NCBI GenBank assembly: GCA_947625095.1
Contig: CANQMX010000002.1
Coordinates: forward strand, 122,429 to 167,115
Length of the DNA: 44,687 nucleotides
Direction: 5' to 3'
Source: an uncultured Clostridia bacterium
GTDB taxonomy: Bacteria > Bacillota > Clostridia > Christensenellales > Borkfalkiaceae
In this document: positions 8,267 to 15,189 of the stretch, in pieces
How the letters are laid out: the number at the start of each line of letters is the position of its first letter
Position numbering within the stretch: the stretch's first letter is position 1
Translations under genes and position numbers: made by a program
Notes under the pieces: model-generated
Told to the model about the DNA's origin: nothing
Database searches by the model: none
What the model saw: only the letters and a program-made list of their open reading frames with translations

Positions 8267-10189
8267 CTATTCGTCCGAATTATCGTCCGTGTCCGCAAAA
8301 ATTTCGCTTACGTCCATATCTCGCAAAAGTTTCTTGACGCCCTCTTTGAACGGAATATAAAGTTCCTCGTTTTTAAGCCCGTATAGGTCCGTGAAACGGT
8401 TATTGTGCATCTCTTGGGTGTCGGTTAAAGGTTCTCCCTCAAAATCCGTAGACAGGAAAATAAACGACTTCCCGAACTCTTCTCCCAGATTATCGAGCAA
8501 GCCTATGGGTACGAGGTTTTTAAGCACAATCCCGAACTCCTCTTCCGTTTCACGCCTTGCGGCGGCCGGCGCATCCTCCCATTCCTCAATGTGTCCGCCG
8601 GGTCCACCTATGAGGTTGGTGTCCTCTCTGTTGCCAATGAGAACTTTACCGTCTTTGAAGACGATTACGCCGACTCCCGTCGCCAAAGACATATCGTCTG
8701 CGCTATCTGCGTGGATGTCTTTGTGCTGGTCGCCGCCCGTAGGGTCATCTTTGAGATTTGCAAGCAGCCCTGCGAATGGATTATCCGTCGGCTCCGGAAG
8801 TTCGTCGTCCTCGATTCCCCAATCTCCGTCTTTGTGCAGTTGCTTGCGGACTTCCGAAGGGTCAAGAACGCCCATATCGACATAGAGTTGTGCGGTCTGC
8901 GCCCGAACCTGTTTCGTGCTTGCAATCGTTTGGTCTGTGGTCGCCCTATCGCTTTCTTTCTCGTTCCACAACGACTCAAATTCGAGTTCATACTCCGGCT
9001 TGCCAGTCAACTCTTTTCTGTTGATGCCGATTTGGATGACGGCATCTACGAGAAGGCAGAGATTGTCTTTCATCTGTAAATCTCGTATCTTGTCGATAAA
9101 GTTGTAGTAGTTTTCGAGGTCGCTCTCTCCCGTTGAGTTCATACCAGCAGGAGACCGCCCAAATAACTTTGTCTGCGGGATTTCCGTAAGAGCCGAGAGC
9201 ATATTGCAGGCGGCATCTATAACCTCTTTGACGCCCGTGAGCGAGAACGACTTGAAGTCATATTCTTCACCCTCGCTGTCAATGGCTATGGAGTTGAGGA
9301 TGCCTCGCGCCATATCAATGACTTGAAGACGTTTCAGAGCCATCTCCTCGCCCTCATCGGTGCCGAGTATCTGCGAGAGGTTCTTCATCTTGTAAATAGC
9401 CTGTACGCTTCTTTCGAGAAGTTTTACCGAGTCTCCGTGAGCGGTAATCGTTTCTCGCATAGCCCTCTTTATGCGGTTGTACTCCGGCATACCCCAAAAC
9501 CTGTAATCGGACGTGCTTGCAAGTTCGGGCATCTTTCCGTTGCGGAAAAGCAGACACCTGCTTTCGTGTACTCTGAACGAGCCGTAGATGCTGAAAATGT
9601 TGTAGTATTCCGGCATACGGAATTTGGAGTGCTTCTTCATCCCGTACACGCCGTAGTCGCTATAAAGCGAGGTGTAATCCGGCGTTACCACAGGTCTTTC
9701 GTAAACAACGATTTCGTCTATTCCTCTCGCCTTCTTCCAGTTGACGGGCTGGTCGAGACTTACTGCGCCGTCATCAATGAGCATAACTCCGACGGCGCCG
9801 CCGTAAAGACGAGACCACTTGATGCTATCTTCTGCAACGGTGGACCAGCGCAATCTTCGTATGCTCTTTTGGATGTACTCCTCTACGTCTTTGTCCCCGA
9901 TGTTCAGCTTAAACCCTTTCTTTACGGCTTCCTGCGCCGGAATGTCTATAATCTTTGCGAAAAGGCCGTTCGTTTCGTAGTGTTCGGTGAGAACCGTGTC
10001 CGGCGTTTGATTTTCCAACGCATAATGGTAAGCCTCCGAGTTGTCCTGCGACGTGCCGTACCGATTGAGCAAATTGACGTAGCCGTCTATTCTGAAAGGC
10101 TTTCTTTCCATTGTGCCGCTGTGGGCGACAAGTTGACGGTTGTTCTCTTCTATCTGCTGCAATTTGCTTTTTGACTCGTCACTTATCAT
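8267..10189 (-). CDS. Portal protein (DUF1073/Acb1-N-like) fused to a C-terminal NUDIX hydrolase domain
   Basis: 640 residues starting at ATG 10189 with AAGGAGG. Residues ~1-470 match the DUF1073 portal family: RIDGYVNLLNRYGT, DIPAQEAVKKGFKL, WSRLYGGAVGVMLID, and SALTEIPQTKLFGRSPAGMN followed by a long clip/stem helix. After an acidic linker, residues ~500-620 form a NUDIX domain. A complete Nudix box runs from ~532 to 554 (GGHIEEWEDA...RRETEEEFG), fitting Gx5Ex7REuxEExGu with Thr at the first 'u'. Portals form the dodecameric DNA channel. In some related phages the same protein carries the anti-CBASS Acb1 phosphoesterase domain at its C-terminus. The NUDIX substrate cannot be read from sequence. 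Confidence 0.85.
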   Translation of the reverse strand: MISDESKSKLQQIEENNRQLVAHSGTMERKPFRIDGYVNLLNRYGTSQDNSEAYHYALENQTPDTVLTEHYETNGLFAKIIDIPAQEAVKKGFKLNIGDKDVEEYIQKSIRRLRWSTVAEDSIKWSRLYGGAVGVMLIDDGAVSLDQPVNWKKARGIDEIVVYERPVVTPDYTSLYSDYGVYGMKKHSKFRMPEYYNIFSIYGSFRVHESRCLLFRNGKMPELASTSDYRFWGMPEYNRIKRAMRETITAHGDSVKLLERSVQAIYKMKNLSQILGTDEGEEMALKRLQVIDMARGILNSIAIDSEGEEYDFKSFSLTGVKEVIDAACNMLSALTEIPQTKLFGRSPAGMNSTGESDLENYYNFIDKIRDLQMKDNLCLLVDAVIQIGINRKELTGKPEYELEFESLWNEKESDRATTDQTIASTKQVRAQTAQLYVDMGVLDPSEVRKQLHKDGDWGIEDDELPEPTDNPFAGLLANLKDDPTGGDQHKDIHADSADDMSLATGVGVIVFKDGKVLIGNREDTNLIGGPGGHIEEWEDAPAAARRETEEEFGIVLKNLVPIGLLDNLGEEFGKSFIFLSTDFEGEPLTDTQEMHNNRFTDLYGLKNEELYIPFKEGVKKLLRDMDVSEIFADTDDNSDE

Positions 10190-10215
10190 CTGCTTTTACC
10201 TCCTTGTTTTGTCAA

Positions 10216-11607
10216 TTACGATATAAGGTTCTTTATATCGAATATGTTTTCAAGTTCGGAAAACGCCGAACTTGTAGCGTCCACCATATCTTTGAACTTG
10301 CTTATAGGGAAACTTTCCAATTCCGAGAAGTACATTTCATTCCAGTCTCCCGCGACAACATCAAAGTTGCCCGCTTGCCATTGTGCCGCAACCGGTTCCG
10401 CTCGTGACTCCTTGCTTCCGCTTTCCGGCTTTGCTATTACGTCGTAGCCGGAAAGCATCTTTATGTACGATTGCGCCTGTTCTTTGCCCGCCTGTCCGGG
10501 GTCCTGCGGTAAACGCACCCTAACACGCTTGTAAAGGGCAATATCTGCCGATGCCGTGTGTTTGATAGTCGCTCGCACATCGGCGGCTGTGAGGCGCACG
10601 TTGATAACGTTTGCGATAACATACCGCCCATTTTTGCGCTTGCCCATAAGCACACCGGCTGTGTACGCAGGTTCTCCGCCTTCATCCTCCGACGTGGCCG
10701 CAAGGTCCCAAGCCCTTACCCAACGCTCTACGTCGGCAGGAACGGTGGTTAGGATGCTGCCAATCTGCGTTCTCTTGAAAAAGAGTCCAGCAGCAGGTTT
10801 TATCTTCCAGTTGCCATTCAACAGCCGCTCCCTTTCAACGGTGGGCATTGCTTTGAGGTTGGCGAGGTATTGTGGGTTCTTGTCAAGCAGTATCTTGTTG
10901 TCATAAATCGTACTTGCTATGAATGTAACCGACTTTGGCTCTGCCTGTTCCTCTTCCGTTTTGAGGGAGAACTGTTCCCAGAGTTCCTCTTTGCTGTCCG
11001 CCCAGTGAATTGCGTTATCCCTGCGCAGCATCCAGCGGATTACTCCACTCCTCGACTGTATGGGATAGCCCGAGTCTTGGTCTATCCACCATTTGATGAA
11101 CTCGGCTACCCAACTGTCCGCATCTGGGTTGCAGGTAGCCCGTACATACGGCTTGATGCCGCATACTGTTCTGTTACGAGAGAGCATATAAAAGAACTGC
11201 CTCTCCGTGAAGTGGGTCAACTCGTCAAACATTATTGCCGTTATCTGCGAGCCTTGCCATTTCGACAAATCGTCGTCCCTCTCTATGTGCGCAAAGCCTA
11301 TCGAGCCGCTGTCTGGTCCAAACGTCCATTTCGGTCTCGGTGAGGTTTTAAGCCTCGCTCCCTTTATTCCGGAATACATATTCCTGCTTTCATCAAGCAG
11401 ACCGCCCTCTGCGTATATCTGTATGCTGTTCTTTCGGAAGAACACAGCGGAATACTTCTTGACTCCCTTATGGCGAAGCGGGTCAAGCAATAATCCGTAG
11501 GTCTTTCCGCCGCCCGCCGCACCTCCGTAAATGCAAATATCCGCAGGCGTCGATAAAAACATTTCCTGCGGTCCTTTCTGTGGACGAAGTTCAATCCTGT
11601 TAGCCAT
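10216..11607 (-). CDS. terL: Terminase large subunit
   Basis: 463 residues from ATG 11607, picked because GGGAGGG lies 7 nt upstream; an ATG two codons earlier touches the site. The ATPase motor has Walker A GGAAGGGKT at residues ~28-36 and Walker B in TAIMFDELTHF at ~120. The nuclease half starts with VRAWDLAAT, whose Asp is a likely metal ligand. A later KRVRVRLPQDPGQAGKEQA segment fits the RNase-H-like fold. It cuts and pumps phage DNA through the portal. It overlaps the small subunit by 8 nt (ATGGCTAA). Confidence 0.93.
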   Translation of the reverse strand: MANRIELRPQKGPQEMFLSTPADICIYGGAAGGGKTYGLLLDPLRHKGVKKYSAVFFRKNSIQIYAEGGLLDESRNMYSGIKGARLKTSPRPKWTFGPDSGSIGFAHIERDDDLSKWQGSQITAIMFDELTHFTERQFFYMLSRNRTVCGIKPYVRATCNPDADSWVAEFIKWWIDQDSGYPIQSRSGVIRWMLRRDNAIHWADSKEELWEQFSLKTEEEQAEPKSVTFIASTIYDNKILLDKNPQYLANLKAMPTVERERLLNGNWKIKPAAGLFFKRTQIGSILTTVPADVERWVRAWDLAATSEDEGGEPAYTAGVLMGKRKNGRYVIANVINVRLTAADVRATIKHTASADIALYKRVRVRLPQDPGQAGKEQAQSYIKMLSGYDVIAKPESGSKESRAEPVAAQWQAGNFDVVAGDWNEMYFSELESFPISKFKDMVDATSSAFSELENIFDIKNLIS

Positions 11608-12061
11608 CGTCATCCCTCCCATTGTCCGGCAAATAGATGTGGACGTCATCCTCGTCGCCATCTCCGTCCGTAGTAGGCAAGTTCAGCATTTGCTCTTGAA
11701 GTTCCACTCTCTTCTTTTCGAGTTTTACCCTTTCTTTCTCTAACTCGACGTGAGGGTCACAGCCCAAATATTTGGCGATGAAATCCGCCGCCTTCGTGTC
11801 TCCACGCATTGCCTTTAACGCTTGACCCACAATTACTGCGGTCTGGACATTTTGCTCGTCTTCGGCAATTCCCAGCTTTTCAAGTGCTTGCCTTGTTCCC
11901 TCGTCAACCGGAAGGCTCATTACCATCTCGATTGTCTTTTTGAGTGCCTTCTTTTTTCTCTTTGCCTCTCCGGACGCCACACCTCCTTTTTTGCCATTCT
12001 TCGCGGCTTCTTCACGGCTTTGGTCGCTCGAAAAGGGTTTCAAATTCTGCTCGTTAGCCAT
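11600..12061 (-). CDS. terS: Putative terminase small subunit
   Basis: 153 residues, start ATG 12061 behind AAGGTGG. The N-terminus (KNGKKGGVASGEAKRKKKAL) is the basic KGG-type segment common in small terminase or DNA-recognition proteins of Firmicute phages. A helical middle follows (QTAVIVGQALKAMRGDTKAADFIAKYLG), then a coiled coil (VELEKERVKLEKKRVELQEQ) suited to oligomerisation and an acidic tail. It directly precedes terL. The call rests on the N-terminal pattern, the coiled coil and position. Confidence 0.7.
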   Translation of the reverse strand: MANEQNLKPFSSDQSREEAAKNGKKGGVASGEAKRKKKALKKTIEMVMSLPVDEGTRQALEKLGIAEDEQNVQTAVIVGQALKAMRGDTKAADFIAKYLGCDPHVELEKERVKLEKKRVELQEQMLNLPTTDGDGDEDDVHIYLPDNGRDDDG

Positions 12062-12280
12062 TATTAAGCCACCACCTTATGAAAAGCGGCCACCATTTCT
12101 GGCAGCCGCCTATTTTCTGGTGCGAGACCGTAAAAACAGCCTCGCTATGGTAAAGAACCGGCTCAATTTCATCGCATCGAATAGGGTTGTTGCAAACTTA
12201 CCACGCTTCGATTTTTGGATTGGAAAGGAGAATCAAAGTACCCTCTGCGATGTGGGGCGCCGGTGCGTTACCCTTATGAT
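12062..12280. other. Non-coding gap upstream of terS with two stem-loops (cos/pac candidate)
   Basis: 219 nt without a supported gene inside a tightly packed operon. Stem-loop A at 12122-12145 can pair over 10 bp with a 4-nt loop (GCGAG...CTCGC arms, including G-T pairs). Stem-loop B at 12086-12109 has GCGGC/GCCGC arms and an inner CCA/TGG stem. On the minus strand it is followed by TTTTC, a weak terminator-like pattern. The position immediately before terS is where packaging recognition sites often lie. No tRNA was found here. Confidence 0.4.
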
Positions 12281-12853
12281 TTAGAGGAGGTCATAAAGGT
12301 CGAACAGAGACATCTGCTTATTGGCAAGAGCCGCTTCTTCTTCTCTGAAAAAGTCTTGCTTGGTCTTTCCCATCATCTTGCCTCTGCGAGTGTGAACGTC
12401 GTAAACGTAATCCGGAATTTCCAAATGCTCACGTCGTACCTCCTCGAAGAGTTGTTCGATTTTCTCGTCTGACAGGAGAGCCTTCTTGTCGTATATGAAA
12501 TTCGACAACAAATCTGCATCTCTGCTGTGTCCGCAGGTGCAAAGAATTATTACTGCTTTCGAGATAAAGATGCGACCTTTAAGTTCGTCTCCGCGCTTGC
12601 CTTTGTTTATTACCCAGAACGAGTCATACAGGGCTTTGATTTCTTGCGTAACCAAGCCGTAGCAGTCCTCTGCCGAAATGGTAAGAAGCCGTTTCCAGCA
12701 ATATTCGGCATATCTTGGGAATAACTCTAATGCCATATAGCCAGCCAGTTTTACGTCGGCTCGCCTTATGCTTTTTTGAAGTGCGCTTGCAACTTCGTAA
12801 AAGTCATATCCTCTTTGTGTAGTTAAATCTCTACTATTGCCCATAGGTATCAT
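12281..12853 (-). CDS. RarA/MgsA C-terminal-domain-like protein without the AAA+ motor
   Basis: 190 residues from ATG 12853, which lies 5 nt after GGAGG; in-frame starts at 12865 and 12844 are worse placed. The segment GYDFYEVASALQKSIRRADV, then KRLLTISAEDCYG, resembles the C-terminal oligomerisation region of RarA/MgsA clamp-loader-like ATPases (ALQKSIRGSD...RIASEDIG). No Walker A or B is present, so the motor domain is absent. The C-terminus (DVHTRRGKMMGKTKQDFF) is basic. In bacteria RarA acts at stalled forks with SSB. Here the gene opens the stretch before the terminase genes behind its own promoter; its role is unknown. Confidence 0.6.
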   Translation of the reverse strand: MIPMGNSRDLTTQRGYDFYEVASALQKSIRRADVKLAGYMALELFPRYAEYCWKRLLTISAEDCYGLVTQEIKALYDSFWVINKGKRGDELKGRIFISKAVIILCTCGHSRDADLLSNFIYDKKALLSDEKIEQLFEEVRREHLEIPDYVYDVHTRRGKMMGKTKQDFFREEEAALANKQMSLFDLYDLL

Positions 12854-12905
12854 TACTACCTCCACACTTAAAGAGTAGAATATATATAAAATATATCTTA
12901 CTTAT

Positions 12906-12934
12906 AGTATATCAGTTATTGGTAGTAATGTAAA
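12906..12934 (-). promoter_or_regulatory. Sigma-A-type promoter for the packaging/head genes
   Basis: On the minus strand TTTACA (12934-12929), a 17-nt spacer and TATACT (12911-12906) are seen. Downstream are an AT-rich leader and the RarA-C-like gene at 12853. The spacer/-35 border contains CATTACTACC, whose exact inverted copy covers the ribosome binding site and start at 12851-12860. Confidence 0.65.
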
Positions 12935-12993
12935 TCGTTTTGTTGCGTTTTTAGTGAAATATTTTGTAAATTTTGATTTTTACACTAAACCGT

Positions 12994-13749
12994 TTACTTG
13001 TACCTTTTCTTCTGTTCCTCGTTGAACTCGATGACGGATTTGAGCAGTTTGCAATCGTAGGCGTCCGCTATTGCGGGGACATCCTTGTCGAGGCAGTGAG
13101 ACGACCAGAACGGATGGTCTCTGTAAACGAAGGTGTGGGACCTGTTGACACGAGGGTCAAGAAGGAAGCACTCACGCAGTTCCTCGTAATCCACGCCGAT
13201 TTCCTCTGCTACGTTGAAGAACTGTTGGCAGAAGGAAACCATTGTTGCGAGGTAGGAGTTCTCCATATACTTCGTGAGTTCCGCCGTTTTCGCATCCGTG
13301 AGGTGGAATATGTGCCTTGCGTCGTAGACGCCTTGAAGAACCTGTACGACCTCTTTGCAGGCTTCCCTTTCACCGCCCAAAATCGTGAAGTTGAAATCGA
13401 AATTGTTGCAGTGTTGTGTTCCGCCGTAGTATTCCGGAGAGAAAATAATTCTCTTGCCGGTTTCCTTGCACAGTCTATCAACCGTTCCGGGAAGAATCGT
13501 GGACTTGAAGACGTAGATGTCTGCCTCGTTCTCGTGTAAAGCGTTTACCACTTCCGTGGTGTCGCAGGTTGATTTCCCGTAAACGTAAGGCGTGTCTACG
13601 CAGATGAAGGCAATGTCGTAATGCTTGCCCGCCTGTTTTGTGGTAACACCCTCTTTGTACTTGTCGATGATGTCCGGGTTGAGTTTTGCGAGGTCTCTCG
13701 CAAGGTTATGGCCAACAACGCCATAGCCAATGATAAGAATGTTTTTCAT
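12994..13749 (-). CDS. Short UDP-glucose/GDP-mannose dehydrogenase-like protein
   Basis: 251 residues from ATG 13749, overlapping the upstream gene by ATGA. The order of motifs is that of nucleotide-sugar dehydrogenases: an N-terminal Rossmann IIGYGVVGH, then ICVDTPY, KSTILPGTV and FSPEYYGG. A central helix (TAELTKYMENSYLATMVSF) and a HCLDKDVPAI segment follow. The segment keeps the catalytic Cys, Lys and Asp of the family's GGxCxPKD motif but has Ser-Ser-His in front. The usual C-terminal nucleotide-sugar-binding domain (~150 residues) is missing. Likely chemistry is NAD-dependent oxidation of a sugar nucleotide. The truncation makes the true substrate uncertain. Confidence 0.72.
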   Translation of the reverse strand: MKNILIIGYGVVGHNLARDLAKLNPDIIDKYKEGVTTKQAGKHYDIAFICVDTPYVYGKSTCDTTEVVNALHENEADIYVFKSTILPGTVDRLCKETGKRIIFSPEYYGGTQHCNNFDFNFTILGGEREACKEVVQVLQGVYDARHIFHLTDAKTAELTKYMENSYLATMVSFCQQFFNVAEEIGVDYEELRECFLLDPRVNRSHTFVYRDHPFWSSHCLDKDVPAIADAYDCKLLKSVIEFNEEQKKRYK

Positions 13750-14495
13750 AACTTAATCTCCTGTTTTCGTTTTATGTGAGTTTTTATTGAAACCTGCGAG
13801 CGGTTCTCCGAAACAGTCAGCCATCCCTTCCATTTGTCGATGAGGGAATCGAGGCTCTTCTGATACTCTTCCGCAGTTCTGAACGCAGAGTTGCCCCCTT
13901 TGTTGTTGTCTCTCTGTTGGATGCAGTAATAACGGTTGTCTATCCATATAACCCTGTCAACCAGCATACACTTCATACAGAAGTCAATGTCCACCTTGAA
14001 CTTGTCGTCTCTGAACCTAAACTTCCGTCCTACCACCCCTATGATGCAGCCTACCCACCCGACCAGTTTGAACGGCTCTGTGCCGTTGTACTTACGAATG
14101 TCTGTCTGCGAAAAGCCGAAGCAGTGAAGCCCGGCGTCTTCGCACATAACCGCCGCATTGATGAGTATTTGGACGAACTCATCTGGGTCCGAAATCTGCC
14201 GAGCGTGCAGTTCGGTAATTGCGTACATAATTTTTATGTCGTCGTCAATCATAATGACGATGTTCTCTTTGAAGTTATCAAGTACCCAGTTGCGAACAGG
14301 CCCAAGTCCTATAACCTCGTCCGGAATAGTGAGAATGGGGTTCTTGTACTTTTTCTCGTACAACTCTTTCTCCGATACCGGAACGAGCATCTCGACCCAA
14401 TCCGGAAGCAGGCTGACGGTGGATACAGAGTCACTCCTTCCTCTGCTCAATATCAGAATCTTGATGTCGTATTGCTTCAAGTAACTTCTTTCCAT
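13746..14495 (-). CDS. TET-associated-type glycosyltransferase (TAGT, GT-A fold)
   Basis: 249 residues, ATG 14495 behind GGGAGGG. It opens with a Rossmann-like strand KILILSRGRSDS, then LGPVRNWVLDNF. The metal/sugar-nucleotide motif is VIMIDDDIK (Asp triad). Later come CFGFSQTDIRKYNG, GWVGCIIGVVGR, VDIDFCMKCMLVDR and a QRDNNKGGNSAFRT loop. This set matches phage TAGT proteins, described as partners of TET/JBP base oxygenases in predicted DNA hypermodification systems. No TET gene is in the window. It shares a 65-nt overlap with the ParB-like gene and ATGA with the dehydrogenase, so the three are one transcriptional unit. Confidence 0.72.
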   Translation of the reverse strand: MERSYLKQYDIKILILSRGRSDSVSTVSLLPDWVEMLVPVSEKELYEKKYKNPILTIPDEVIGLGPVRNWVLDNFKENIVIMIDDDIKIMYAITELHARQISDPDEFVQILINAAVMCEDAGLHCFGFSQTDIRKYNGTEPFKLVGWVGCIIGVVGRKFRFRDDKFKVDIDFCMKCMLVDRVIWIDNRYYCIQQRDNNKGGNSAFRTAEEYQKSLDSLIDKWKGWLTVSENRSQVSIKTHIKRKQEIKL

Positions 14496-15060
14496 TGATT
14501 ACCCTCCCGACTCCCGTCTTCTTCGTGGTCCCATAGCCCGCATTGACTTTGTGCAAATCAAACTGGTTTACCACATTGAGCCAATCCATCTGGTTGTCGA
14601 AAACGAAAACGATATAGTCCCAATGTTCAAAGGCCTTGATTTCCATACTTTCAAGCGTGCTTGCGCTTTTCTTCTTTTCCTCGTCTTCCACTTCGAGCAG
14701 TGGAAAACCGAACTTGGACATATCAATGGCGCCGCCAATCTCTATGAGTTCGAGGTCAAGCATAGCCTGCTCCCAAGTGGAGAACTCGCCAACCTTGTTA
14801 TCTGCGATGCGGAAGGCCCGCACCTGTTCGTCGGTGAGGTCGTCGGCCACTATGCAGGGAACTGTTTCCATCCCAAGCGACTTTGCGGCAAGCAGACGTG
14901 TATGCCCGGCCACGATGACATTGTTGCGGTCAACGATGATAGGAACCTTAAACCCGAACTCCTTTATGCTGTTTGCAACATATTGAACGGAATCTGCATT
15001 GTTTCGAGGATTGTTTTCATACGGCTTTAAGTCGTCAACCTTTACTTCTATAACGTTCAT
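14431..15060 (-). CDS. ParB/sulfiredoxin-like domain protein heading the late operon
   Basis: 209 residues from ATG 15060, supported by AAGGAGG; the frame is open to 15108 but lacks another site. Residues 1-95 are a ParB N-terminal-like domain: VKVDDLKPYENNPRNN, IKEFGFKVPIIVD, VIVAGHTRLLAAKSLG with the GHxR motif, and DEQVRAFRIADNK. The C-terminal ~90 residues form a second unassigned domain (HWDYIVFVFDNQMDWLNVVN). Phage ParB-like proteins of this form often precede terminase or accompany DNA-modifying enzymes. CTPase or nuclease activity is possible but not shown. Confidence 0.8.
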   Translation of the reverse strand: MNVIEVKVDDLKPYENNPRNNADSVQYVANSIKEFGFKVPIIVDRNNVIVAGHTRLLAAKSLGMETVPCIVADDLTDEQVRAFRIADNKVGEFSTWEQAMLDLELIEIGGAIDMSKFGFPLLEVEDEEKKKSASTLESMEIKAFEHWDYIVFVFDNQMDWLNVVNQFDLHKVNAGYGTTKKTGVGRVINGKKLLEAIRHQDSDIEQRKE

Positions 15061-15083
15061 CCCGTCTTCCTCCTTTTTGAGAT

Positions 15084-15115
15084 AAAAAAGCACGATGGGT
15101 TGCGCCACCGTGCTT
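15084..15115 (-). terminator. Rho-independent terminator in the late leader
   Basis: Read on the minus strand, AAGCACG pairs with CGTGCTT around an inner TGG/CCA stem and is followed by TTTTTT (15089-15084). It lies between the promoter at 15142-15170 and the ParB-like ATG at 15060. Transcripts starting at that promoter would meet it after roughly 20-50 nt. Confidence 0.75.
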
Positions 15116-15141
15116 ACAGAACGAATAATTCAACGCATAAC

Positions 15142-15170
15142 ATCTTACCATATTGTAACTGAAATGTCAA
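15142..15170 (-). promoter_or_regulatory. Late-operon promoter
   Basis: TTGACA at 15170-15165, a 17-nt spacer and TAAGAT at 15147-15142 on the minus strand. It lies between the late-regulator gene stop (15190) and the leader terminator. The -35 is a perfect consensus and the -10 is weak, as expected for a regulated promoter. It would serve the ParB-like/TAGT/dehydrogenase genes. Confidence 0.65.
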
Positions 15171-15178
15171 TGACATTT
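15162..15178. promoter_or_regulatory. 17-bp palindrome over the late -35 box (operator candidate)
   Basis: AAATGTCA-A-TGACATTT is a perfect inverted repeat with 8-bp arms. It covers the whole -35 of the late promoter. A dimeric repressor or activator bound here would directly affect that promoter. The HTH protein encoded just upstream (15190-15798) is one candidate binder. Confidence 0.55.
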
Positions 15179-15189
15179 TTTTGACACGG

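Noticed and set aside
8267..8800. Acb1 anti-CBASS domain at the portal C-terminus
   Set aside because: The C-terminal domain has a Nudix box and lacks the paired His-x-Thr/Ser motifs of 2H phosphoesterases.
12062..12280. tRNA gene upstream of terS
   Set aside because: Neither strand gives a consistent acceptor stem, T-loop and anticodon arm.
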